Of a stretch of 64,000 nt of DNA, positions 18,461 through 26,140 are shown piece by piece. The position numbers were made by a program, and so were the translations under genes. Position 1 is the stretch's first letter. Each line of letters starts with the position of its first letter. This DNA is from Motiliproteus sp041586735 (GTDB taxonomy: Bacteria > Pseudomonadota > Gammaproteobacteria > Pseudomonadales > Balneatricaceae): the NCBI GenBank assembly GCA_041586735.1, contig JBFGZQ010000002.1, positions 62,001-126,000 of the forward strand. Reading direction: 5' to 3'. The notes below the pieces were generated by a model. The model made no database searches. It saw nothing but the letters and a program-made list of their open reading frames with translations, and was not told the origin of the DNA.

Positions 18461-19769
18461 GCCAGACATTAGCCCAAAACATAAAATCGTTTTAAACGTG
18501 CTTCGTGACCAAGTAGAGCCCATCTCTCTATCCGATCTGTCCGCGAACTTACCTGCCCCCGTTTCTGATCGCACGCTACGGCGCTGGCTTCAGGATATGG
18601 CGGATAACGGCCTAGTTCAAAAGACAGGTCAAAATAAAAATGCCCGTTATTCAGAGACGCACGACACAATTGATTCATCCTCTGAGTATCTATCAAAACC
18701 TGTGTTTGAGCGGAAACCGGTCTCATACAATGAAGCCTGGCTGGACAGTTACACCCCCAACAAAACCTACCTTCTCCCGAAATCAGTACGCACGGAGTTA
18801 ATGAACCAAGGCCGACGTGAGCACCAGGCGATTGCGGGTACCTTTGCGCGTAAGATTTACGATCGATTACTCGTCGATCTGTCATATAACTCATCACGGC
18901 TTGAAGGCAATACGTATTCACGGGCGGATACTGAAGCTCTGGTTCTTCACGGGATAATCGCCAACGGTAAAATCACCGAAGAGCAGGTCATGATCCTTAA
19001 CCATAAGGAAGCTATTCGATACTTAGTGGATCAAGGCCCCAATATTTCGCCATCTGTCGAGGCGATTAAGACACTGCATTACCTGTTATCTGATGGGCTG
19101 TTAGCGGATCGAACGCACTCTGGCCACGTCCGGAATGAGTGGGTTCGAATCGGTCAATCTGCCTACACTCCGCTTGATACAAACGAGCAACTGGAGCCGT
19201 TGCTCGCGATGGTCTGTGACAAGGCGGCGTCGATAGAGGATCCCATTGAACAGAGTTTTTTCTTATTGATGCATCTCTCATACCTGCAGCCGTTCATTGA
19301 TGTAAATAAGCGCACATCGCGCCTGGCGTGCAACATTCCTTTGGTTAAGGAGAACATGGCGCCGTTATCGTTTAACGACGTTGACGCCTCAGTTTATATA
19401 ACCGCGGTATTGGGGGTGTATGAACTCAATGATCCCTCTTTGTTGGCTTCACTGTACCGTGACGCATATCTGCGATCGTGCATGAGTTATGACGTGCAAG
19501 CGCAAATGATCGGCATCAACGAAGTCCGGATCAAATACCGGTCCCAGCGCCGTGACGTTTTACGCGAAATTCTACAGCATGACCTGCATGATGAGCTGCA
19601 GGTATCCTGTATCCGAAGGCATCTAGATTCGGTTGATGCTGGTGACCACGAGGCGTTCATCGCAGAGGTTAACAACGACCTTCAAGATCAATCGTTGCAT
19701 TGGGTGAATGGCCTGGGCGTTAGCAAGTCAGATGCTCGTCAGTGGCAAGAAAAGGCCTCTGAAAGGTAA
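18459..19769 (+). CDS. Fic-domain protein with N-terminal winged helix and Gln in place of the catalytic His
   Basis: About 436 residues from the ATG at 18459; a TTG at 18399 lies inside the repeat array and is less likely. The N-terminus (about 5-65) resembles a winged helix-turn-helix (PISLSDLSANL...VSDRTLRRWLQDMADNGLV). The Fic core keeps the class II inhibitory motif SSRLEGN (S145...E149-G150). The active-site loop reads QPFIDVNKRTSR, where the canonical form is HPFx(D/E)GNGRxxR. Thus the general-base His is Gln277, and the two loop glycines are Val and Lys. Canonical Fic enzymes AMPylate hydroxyl side chains; this variant may be inactive in that reaction or do something else. Context: tandem operator-like repeats upstream, flanking direct repeats, no partner toxin or antitoxin gene. 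Confidence 0.85.
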   Translation: MPDISPKHKIVLNVLRDQVEPISLSDLSANLPAPVSDRTLRRWLQDMADNGLVQKTGQNKNARYSETHDTIDSSSEYLSKPVFERKPVSYNEAWLDSYTPNKTYLLPKSVRTELMNQGRREHQAIAGTFARKIYDRLLVDLSYNSSRLEGNTYSRADTEALVLHGIIANGKITEEQVMILNHKEAIRYLVDQGPNISPSVEAIKTLHYLLSDGLLADRTHSGHVRNEWVRIGQSAYTPLDTNEQLEPLLAMVCDKAASIEDPIEQSFFLLMHLSYLQPFIDVNKRTSRLACNIPLVKENMAPLSFNDVDASVYITAVLGVYELNDPSLLASLYRDAYLRSCMSYDVQAQMIGINEVRIKYRSQRRDVLREILQHDLHDELQVSCIRRHLDSVDAGDHEAFIAEVNNDLQDQSLHWVNGLGVSKSDARQWQEKASER

Positions 19770-19837
19770 TCAGAAAGCCTGACTTGCTGTGAGCTGTGGG
19801 ATGAAAATAAAGTCTCATCTTACAAGCGGTCTGGTGC

Positions 19838-19891
19838 TGGCCCCAATGCGGACACTTGTCCGAGACTGTTTATGACAATAGCTGCGACAAG
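19838..19891. repeat. Right copy of imperfect direct repeat flanking the Fic gene
   Basis: TGGCCCCAATGCGGACAC followed by GTTTATGACAATAGCTGC matches 18067-18121 in direct orientation. The element may be a relic of a duplicated insertion boundary or a dispersed intergenic repeat; GTCCGC-like fragments recur near 23190 and 23240. Confidence 0.7.
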
Positions 19892-20026
19892 TACTCAACC
19901 GCTCGCGCGGTAGTTGCTGCCACCTGTAAACCTCGGTATCGACGCCATACCAACCCGATCTCTGTTTGCACTGTCCTATGAGAAGTAGAGGGCATTTCCC
20001 CTATGCTTCTTGATAGGAGCAGCATC

Positions 20027-20098
20027 ATGGCTGACATGACACGAACCGTCTCAGTCGCTCAAGATTGCGACCGGCATATATCGCTCCTTGCCAAATAG
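20027..20098 (+). other. Possible 23-residue microORF behind an imperfect hairpin
   Basis: An ATG at 20027 is preceded by AGGAG (20015-20019) and opens a 23-codon frame beginning MADMTRTVSVAQD. Just upstream, CCTATGAGAAGTAGAGGG (about 19975-19992) can pair imperfectly with CCCCTATGCTTCTTGATAGG (19998-20017), which would partly hide the Shine-Dalgarno. It may be the remnant 5' end of a lost gene or a leader peptide. No family is recognised. Confidence 0.3.
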
Positions 20099-20414
20099 CA
20101 CAGTTTGGCCTATACCTAACTTACACTTACAATGAACAGTGTTCGATGGTGAAACCTACCGTAAAATAATAAATCACGCGTTCAATCCTCCCTTTCTGGA
20201 AGTCTGCCCGTCGGATCGAGAGTACTACCAATAACACTCGGCTATGGTGTATACCGCCGTTGCGAAGGCCTGCTTTGCCCTCACGAAAGCAAAATGCCAT
20301 TCATCAGCGAATCACTTATGCCTTTTTTCGATAATGGACTGTGACACCGCAGTGTCAGAAAAAATTCACGGGCCAGGAGCTCGCTGTCGGCCCTCTTAAT
20401 ATCGGAGGTGAGTC

Positions 20415-22862
20415 ATGAAGTTTTTAATACATCAAATACGGAGGTTCTATTTAAGCCTCTACATCCTGTTCCCTCTATTAATGGCGGTGCCTGTGACTGC
20501 CCTAAGTCAGGTAGACCAAGCGAACCTAGCCCCAGAAACCTCGGGGACAGCTGTAACTTCAACACCGGTAGCTCAAACCCTAACGATGGGTCTGAGCGGT
20601 CAACTCAGTGCGGTAGATTTTGCGATGCGCCGTCATGTCGACTTAACCCAAGGCGATCTGTTAGTGGAGGTACGCCGAACGCAGCCAAGTGGCGCTCCAG
20701 ATATGAGTTCACCCAGCGCACTACTGGGAAGTAAAACGTTCCTTAATCAAGACATTGAATCTGGGTTTGAAGAGTTCACGCACTTTGATTTGGCTTCGGA
20801 GGAAATTGAAGTTGCCGCGGGGGATGTCATTGCCCTAGTGCTCTCCTCACCCAATCATAGTGGCAGTCCTTTCCCCATCGCGCTTACGGGTCCCACATAC
20901 TCAGACGGTGAGTTTTATATCGATTATGGAAGCGGCTTTGAGCCTTGGGGAGGGCAAGACGTTCGTTTTCGCACCTATGTCACCGACCAAATTCCCGTTC
21001 ATGATATTCAGATCAACACCAACGAATATACGGGCAAGTGGAAGATAGAGGGTGAAACCACAGGTTTTATTAGTGGCCCCAGTAATGTCTCACTGGCCCA
21101 AGGTGTTTACCGAATCCATGTCGGCAGCATTTCCTTCTTCGAGTTTGATATCGACCCCAACGGCCTCATTACAATATTAAATAACACTTCTGCTACCGGC
21201 GGACAGAACAGTCTTGATTTCACTACCGTCGATATCTTCACCGACCCTGACAACTTTACCGGGCTTTGGGGCATCGTCAATGTCGTCAATCATCCAATCA
21301 ATACCGCAGCCCAGACGATTGCGTTGGTGCCCGGCCTGAGTTACCACTTTTATGCTGGCAACGTCGGAGTATTCCCTGTCACCATTAGCAGTAATGGCCT
21401 TGCCACCATTGGTAACAGCGGAATCCCTGCACAAGGCGATATTGGCTCGGTCGTCTTTAATAACCTCGCCATCAACATCGACCCGGGAAGCTTCACCGGA
21501 GAATGGTATATCGGTCTGAACGGTGTCAGCGCCGCCGAATTTGATACCGGGATCAAAGCGGTGACCATTGTACCCGGCGTTCGGTATCATTTTTTTATTG
21601 GCGGTATTGGTGGCCACTCCACGACGATCAACTCGTCCCCAGGTGGCACGCTGGTGCTGAACAACCCCGCCTTCACCGGTTCCCCAAGTACTCTTACATT
21701 CAACACCACCGATGTAGTGATCGATCCTGGTGTCTTTGCCGGCGAGTGGGGGATATCCCGCGTTCCTCCGATTCAAATCGGGGCGGTTACAACAGCTTTG
21801 GTAAATGGCACCCGCTATCTCCTATTTGTCGGCGGAGGCAACAATAGCCGATTCATTTTTAATATTGATGATAATGGGCTGCTCACAGTCGACAACGGCC
21901 AATCTGCCGTAGGCGGGCTAGCCTCCCTGGAATTTAAAGCAGAATTCATCACTATCGACCCACAAGCGTTCACGGGGGTTTGGCGGATAGTGGGGGTAAG
22001 CACGACTCCCGTGGTGGAAACCTCTGGCCTCGCATCAACAGGACTGGTCGCGGGCGTAGAATACACGTTACGAAGTAATTCTTTGGGAAGCGCAATATTT
22101 ACCATATCCAGCCCCTGTGCAGTATCCAACCCCAATCTACCACTCGGGAATGAAACTTTTGCCATAAGCTGCGGATCGGTCGACGCCGACAGTGATGGTG
22201 TTCCCGACAACATAGACAATTGCCCTGACCATCCAAACTCACAACAGGAGAACCAAGATGGCGACGCTTTTGGGGACGCCTGTGACAGCGACCTCGATGG
22301 TGATTCGGTCGAAAATAATGTGGATAACTGTCCTTCTTTAGCCAATCCTCAACAAGACGACCTAGACGGTGACGGATTGGGTGATGACTGTGACGTTGAT
22401 GATGATGGCGATGCCGTAGCTGACGCTGTGGACAATTGCCCATCAAATGCCAACACTGACCAGGCCAACAGCGATGGCGACAGTTTGGGTGACGTCTGCG
22501 ACAGTGATGATGACAACGATACATTTTCGGATGTATCGGATAATTGCCCGCTGACATTCAATCCTGATCAAAAGGACTTTGACAACAACGGCGAAGGTGA
22601 TGCCTGTGACGGCGATACAGACGGAGACGGTATTGCAAACGACGCCGACCACTGTGAGCTCTCTACCCTTAGCCAACCAGTCACAAGCAATGGCTGTACC
22701 GGAGGCCAATTTATTGCGCTAAATTGCTACAAAAATACCTTTGTTAACCACGGCAAGTATGTGAGCTGTGTGGCGCATACGGCTACCGAACTCGTTGGCC
22801 TAGGACTGATCAGTCCCAAAGATAAAGCACGGTTTGTCAGTGCTGCCGCGAAGGATAAGTGA
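20415..22862 (+). CDS. Secreted repeat protein with thrombospondin type 3 calcium-binding repeats
   Basis: An 815-residue protein with a strong Shine-Dalgarno (GGAGGTGAGTC) before the ATG. It has a signal peptide (about 1-31), then a beta-rich N-terminal region (about 35-190) resembling choice-of-anchor-type domains. Five imperfect repeats of about 75-80 residues follow (about 196-585), each opening with a (D/N)PxxFTGxWxI-like motif and ending in a (D/N)xNGLxTI-like strand. A run of TSP3 repeats (about 589-755) has DxDxDGxxDxxDNCP units expected to bind many calcium ions. The ~50-residue C-terminal tail (NHGKYVSCVAHTATELVGLGLI) is a tail I associate with other proteobacterial TSP3 proteins. 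It is probably surface or extracellular; function unknown. Confidence 0.85.
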   Translation: MKFLIHQIRRFYLSLYILFPLLMAVPVTALSQVDQANLAPETSGTAVTSTPVAQTLTMGLSGQLSAVDFAMRRHVDLTQGDLLVEVRRTQPSGAPDMSSPSALLGSKTFLNQDIESGFEEFTHFDLASEEIEVAAGDVIALVLSSPNHSGSPFPIALTGPTYSDGEFYIDYGSGFEPWGGQDVRFRTYVTDQIPVHDIQINTNEYTGKWKIEGETTGFISGPSNVSLAQGVYRIHVGSISFFEFDIDPNGLITILNNTSATGGQNSLDFTTVDIFTDPDNFTGLWGIVNVVNHPINTAAQTIALVPGLSYHFYAGNVGVFPVTISSNGLATIGNSGIPAQGDIGSVVFNNLAINIDPGSFTGEWYIGLNGVSAAEFDTGIKAVTIVPGVRYHFFIGGIGGHSTTINSSPGGTLVLNNPAFTGSPSTLTFNTTDVVIDPGVFAGEWGISRVPPIQIGAVTTALVNGTRYLLFVGGGNNSRFIFNIDDNGLLTVDNGQSAVGGLASLEFKAEFITIDPQAFTGVWRIVGVSTTPVVETSGLASTGLVAGVEYTLRSNSLGSAIFTISSPCAVSNPNLPLGNETFAISCGSVDADSDGVPDNIDNCPDHPNSQQENQDGDAFGDACDSDLDGDSVENNVDNCPSLANPQQDDLDGDGLGDDCDVDDDGDAVADAVDNCPSNANTDQANSDGDSLGDVCDSDDDNDTFSDVSDNCPLTFNPDQKDFDNNGEGDACDGDTDGDGIANDADHCELSTLSQPVTSNGCTGGQFIALNCYKNTFVNHGKYVSCVAHTATELVGLGLISPKDKARFVSAAAKDK

Positions 22863-23556
22863 TCATCCGGCCAGCTGACGATTTGTTTCTGACGTCGGCT
22901 GGCCGCTAGCACGATGTATTAATTGAAATGCAGCAAGAATCACAACTAGCAGTCCATCAGGGGGTGAGGGGGGCGAATTTATCCAGATTCGACTTACAGA
23001 GATGTTAGCTAGGCAGGAATTACCACTACATTTATTATCTGAACGATTCAGGATGAGGCGTTACCTGCCAAATTGCTATGGCCGTAAAGGGTTGGGAATA
23101 ACCCTAGATACGGGCGCAAACAATCTCCCATAGTATGTCAGGTTGATAGTGCCCAGTTGTGCTGTGAGCGCTAGCTACGTAGAGTGTCCGCTATACGGAA
23201 CTTCGAAGTTTCATCAACTGTCCGCGTTGGTCAGATGTGAGCGACAGCAATGTGTTGGCTACTGCCGCTCAAAGCACTTCAAACTTCGTATCCAGTGTGG
23301 CCGCTTTGTAGATTGAGCTGTCGATATCGGACATCAGCAAAGTGTCTGCTCTGTGCCAAAACTATCTTCTCAAGACTCACCAATCCAACTAGGATTTTCA
23401 CAAAACGGAGATCGCGCCCTCTCTGTTGAAAAGGCGCATTCCAACCCTAATGCAAAGATAGTGGCGAATGGCCGCGCATCCTGCTGAAAACAGGCATTAC
23501 AACCGCGACGCCGAAAATGCTACCCTGACAGAAATCCTCAGCCGTCAGCTTCTCCT
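22863..23556. other. Gene-poor stretch after the TSP3 protein
   Basis: No supportable gene. A hairpin with arms GGCCAGC (22869-22875) and GCTGGCC (22898-22904) follows the TSP3 gene and may act in termination, though it lacks a T-run. Fragments such as AGTGTCCGCT (near 23185), CTGTCCGC (near 23240) and AAGTGTCTGCT (near 23340) resemble the GCGGACAC core of the repeats flanking the Fic gene. This suggests decayed dispersed elements. Confidence 0.55.
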
Positions 23557-24021
23557 ATGATCCGTCGACTCTCCGCCTTTTTTAACAGCCATATCGCGCT
23601 CTCCTCCAGCACAGAGCGCCAATATAGCGCCCAACCTCTGCAGCTCGCCATTGCGGCACTGCTGCTGGAGGTGTCTCGCGCCGATTTCACCCTGGATGAC
23701 CGCGAACAGCATTTCATCGCTGCGCTGCTTAACAAACAGTTTCAGCTACCCGCAGAACAACTGGAGAAGCTGATTACCCTTGCCCAGCAGGAATCAGAAC
23801 AGGCTATCTCACTGTACCCTTTTACGCGCCTGATCAATGACCACTACAGTCCGTCACAAAAAAGCCAACTCATCTTCCAGCTCTGGCAGGTCGCCTTGGC
23901 AGATGGCTATCTGGATAAATACGAGGACCACCTGATCCGCAGGGTTGCCGACTTGATTCATGTTTCTCACTCGGAATTTATCCGCACCAAACTGGCCGCT
24001 ATTGATGCCAGCGCCAGCTGA
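23557..24021 (+). CDS. TerB-like protein
   Basis: A 154-residue all-helical protein of the TerB superfamily. Two acidic helix-loop motifs, (V)SRADFTLDDREQHFI and ALADGYLDKYEDHLI, match the paired metal-binding segments of TerB domains. It is a lone copy: no TerC/D/Z genes are near, so tellurite resistance is not implied. Function in this subfamily is unknown. It begins the return to ordinary gene density after the accessory segment. Confidence 0.82.
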   Translation: MIRRLSAFFNSHIALSSSTERQYSAQPLQLAIAALLLEVSRADFTLDDREQHFIAALLNKQFQLPAEQLEKLITLAQQESEQAISLYPFTRLINDHYSPSQKSQLIFQLWQVALADGYLDKYEDHLIRRVADLIHVSHSEFIRTKLAAIDASAS

Positions 24022-24090
24022 GCGTTCGGAGTCCTGTCGATAAAGAAACAGCAAGGATAACTAGATAAGGAGGATTAGGAGTAACGGAGG

Positions 24091-24119
24091 AGCTACAGGA
24101 TCAAGCCAATCCTGTAGCT
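24091..24119. other. Hairpin downstream of the cold-shock-domain gene
   Basis: A perfect 11-bp stem (AGCTACAGGAT / ATCCTGTAGCT) with a seven-base loop lies between the convergent TerB-like and cold-shock genes. Neither side has a T-run, so it is not a canonical intrinsic terminator, but it may protect the 3' ends of both transcripts. Confidence 0.55.
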
Positions 24120-24133
24120 AAAACTGGCTAGGG

Positions 24134-24568
24134 TTAAGCGACTACTGACACATCTTCGGCCTGCAGGCCTTTATCGCTCTCAACGACTTCAAATTTAACC
24201 CGCTGACCTTCGTTCAGAGAGCGGTGTCCGCTGCCACGAATCGAACGAAAATGTACAAACACGTCGTCACCCTGGTCACGCGTAATAAACCCAAAGCCCT
24301 TGGTCACATTGAACCATTTGACGACACCGCCTTCGCGGTCATCATTCACGTCATCGGCTGAAACAATTTCAACACCGTTGGCAACCTCAGCCGAACCGGT
24401 TGCGGTGGTGGCAGAAACAGACGCAACACTCAACAAACTACTGATCAGGCACACCACATATACGGTACCGATGGTGAGTGCAACACTATCGCCCTGCAGC
24501 ACAACGCTGGCAACGCCTGCCGCGATGGCACTGTAGAGAGCACTAAGTAACATTGTCTTTGATTTCAT
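24134..24568 (-). CDS. Membrane-anchored cold-shock-domain protein
   Basis: A 144-residue protein. Residues about 4-50 form two hydrophobic helices (LLSALYSAIAAGVASVVL and LTIGTVYVVCLISSLLSV), then a short acidic linker, then a complete cold-shock domain (about 79-143). The RNP1-like motif is KGFGFI and the RNP2-like motif is VFVHF, so nucleic-acid binding should be intact. Most Csp proteins are soluble and about 70 residues long. Here the domain is predicted to be held on the cytoplasmic face of the inner membrane. A similar architecture occurs sporadically in gammaproteobacteria; its role is not established. Confidence 0.85.
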   Translation of the reverse strand: MKSKTMLLSALYSAIAAGVASVVLQGDSVALTIGTVYVVCLISSLLSVASVSATTATGSAEVANGVEIVSADDVNDDREGGVVKWFNVTKGFGFITRDQGDDVFVHFRSIRGSGHRSLNEGQRVKFEVVESDKGLQAEDVSVVA

Positions 24569-24795
24569 TATAAACTTCTCAACATATTTAATAATTATTA
24601 ACAGTCACGCCCCACTGCTGATGCTGTGGGGTAACGCACGAATAGGGTAACATGTAGGCTCAGAACGCTAGGAACTCCCGGTACTGAACACCTCATTCTG
24701 AGCTTGCATAGATCGTTACAAGCGCAAAAAGACTACCCTGTATACCGATTTTAAAAACAATATTCAACCACTTAATCAGCAAACTGGAGTACCGA

Positions 24796-25008
24796 GTGCC
24801 TACCATCGAAGAGCAACTGATCGACCTGCAAACCCAGGTCGCCTTTCAAGACGATACTATCCAGGCCCTTAACGACGCCCTCTCTCATCAGCAGCTAGAG
24901 CTTGAACGACTCATGCAGATGGTAAAAATCATCAACGGCCAAGTCAAACAGCTAGCGCCCGAGGCCAGCGAAAGTTCGGCTGACGAACCGCCACCACCGC
25001 ACTATTGA
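24796..25008 (+). CDS. slyX: SlyX family protein
   Basis: A 70-residue coiled-coil protein (about 5-52, with heptads around LQTQVAFQDDTIQALNDAL) ending in a short Pro/His tail, DEPPPPHY, which is typical of SlyX. The start is GTG at 24796 with CTGGAG upstream. Function is unknown. The gene is divergent from the cold-shock gene. Confidence 0.9.
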   Translation: MPTIEEQLIDLQTQVAFQDDTIQALNDALSHQQLELERLMQMVKIINGQVKQLAPEASESSADEPPPPHY

Positions 25009-25044
25009 GCGCTAACATTGAGTGCCAGCATTGCGCAGCCAGGT

Positions 25045-25842
25045 TTATCGCAGCGCCTTCACCGAATAGATATCGAAGCGGCCCGATTTACCTTCGAGAC
25101 TAAAGCTAGGTTGGCGCGCATTCAGGGTCGGCGCTTTACGCGGTCGCTTAACCACGACCCGGTATTGAACCACTTCGAGTGCCGCGTCGAGTAATGCCGA
25201 GGCATCGGCATCCTCACCGACCAGATCCCGAAACAGCAACATCTCTTTTTTGACCTGGGCCGATTTGGCGCTGTGGGGAAACATCGGGTCGAGATAGATC
25301 ACCTCGGGGGCAACCTTGGTTTGTGACAACCAGTCGAGCGCATCCCCCTGGTGCAGGGCCATTGCCGCAATAATCGAGCCCACTTCCGGGTCATATTGAG
25401 CACGCGCCAAGCCATCCTCGAGTAGCAGCCCAACGACAGGAGTGCGCTCCACCATCTGTACTCGGCAGCCCAGGGTGGCCAACACAAAGCTGTCGCGGCC
25501 CAAACCTGCTGTCAGATCGGCCACCTGCGGCCTAATCCCCGATTTGATCCCCATCGCCTTGGCGATCTGCTGCCCGGTACCGCCGCCAAAGAGCCGCCGG
25601 TGCGCTACGGTACCGCCGAGAAAATCGACCCGTACCGGCCCCGGCGCTTTCTTACCGGCTTTCTGTAACGCCAAGCCTTCGACACCCACACAGAGCAACG
25701 CCTGCTCGGCACTCAGCAGGCTAGGCTCGCAGTCCAACGGTTGCAGCGGTAGGCTGAGTTGCAGCGCGAGTTCGCGGGCACGCTCAAGATAATCAGGCTG
25801 CTGTGGCCAGATCGATAACCAGCCGTCGAGAGGACGCGTCAT
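25045..25842 (-). CDS. rsmJ: 16S rRNA m2G1516 methyltransferase RsmJ
   Basis: A 265-residue SAM-dependent methyltransferase. It has DLTAGLGRDSFVLATLGC as the SAM-binding motif I, VQMVERTPVVGLLLEDGL around the acidic residue that contacts the ribose, and EVIYLDPMFPHSAKSAQVKK, the diagnostic DPMFP motif of RsmJ. It methylates N2 of G1516 in 16S rRNA. It ends opposite slyX. A possible small gene ends seven bases before its start. Confidence 0.95.
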   Translation of the reverse strand: MTRPLDGWLSIWPQQPDYLERARELALQLSLPLQPLDCEPSLLSAEQALLCVGVEGLALQKAGKKAPGPVRVDFLGGTVAHRRLFGGGTGQQIAKAMGIKSGIRPQVADLTAGLGRDSFVLATLGCRVQMVERTPVVGLLLEDGLARAQYDPEVGSIIAAMALHQGDALDWLSQTKVAPEVIYLDPMFPHSAKSAQVKKEMLLFRDLVGEDADASALLDAALEVVQYRVVVKRPRKAPTLNARQPSFSLEGKSGRFDIYSVKALR

Positions 25843-25848
25843 CCGTTA

Positions 25849-26007
25849 TCAGGCATACAGGTCTACGCCAACCCATTTGGGCTGAGCGCTGCCGAATGGA
25901 GATCTGACACGGGTCAGGTAGGCTTGCAACGCTTCCTGACCACGCAGAGGGAGTTCAGGATGGGTTGCGTAACAACGGTGGAGATTGAATGAAGCGCCAA
26001 TCCGCAT
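25849..26007 (-). CDS. Possible small protein of 52 residues upstream of rsmJ
   Basis: An ATG at 26005-26007 opens a 52-codon frame (MRIGASFNLHRCYATH...) ending KWVGVDLYA at a TGA (25849-25851), seven bases before the rsmJ start. Codon choice and the aromatic-rich C-terminus look coding, and it fills what would otherwise be a ~300-bp gap. The upstream Shine-Dalgarno sequence is weak. No family is recognised, and conservation would be needed to confirm it. Confidence 0.42.
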   Translation of the reverse strand: MRIGASFNLHRCYATHPELPLRGQEALQAYLTRVRSPFGSAQPKWVGVDLYA

Positions 26008-26140
26008 GATCAGAGAGTCCAGCCTATATCAAGGTGCAAGGTGCGAGATAACCGGTACGAAAAACCGGTCCGATTCTAGCGGAGAGCGACGCCTAAGAAA
26101 ACCGTCAGGCTCTTATATGTTAGCGTTCATAGCGCCGTAG

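Larger units (their letters stand above)
19770..20414. other. Gene-poor stretch between the Fic gene and the repeat protein
   Basis: No substantial gene. It holds the right copy of the direct repeat, an imperfect hairpin followed by a 23-codon reading frame with a good Shine-Dalgarno sequence, and a short perfect inverted repeat (TGACAC-CGCA-GTGTCA at 20342-20357) upstream of the next gene. A promoter for the following gene should lie here but no convincing -35/-10 pair stands out. Confidence 0.6.

Noticed and set aside
19139..19155. GTGGGTTCGAATCGG resembling a tRNA T-arm
   Set aside because: It lies inside the well-supported Fic coding region, and no acceptor, D-arm or anticodon arm can be formed around it.
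20342..20357. TGACAC-CGCA-GTGTCA hairpin as a terminator
   Set aside because: The stem is only six bases and is followed by A-rich sequence on the plus strand and no T-run on the minus strand. It more likely belongs to the promoter or leader of the next gene.
17878..23556. Prophage, integron or intact insertion sequence
   Set aside because: No integrase, transposase, phage structural gene, attC-like site or terminal inverted repeat could be identified. Only degraded repeats and one gene fragment were seen.
23557..24021. Tellurite-resistance locus
   Set aside because: Only a single TerB-like gene is present, with no TerC, TerD or TerZ neighbours, so a resistance function is not supported.
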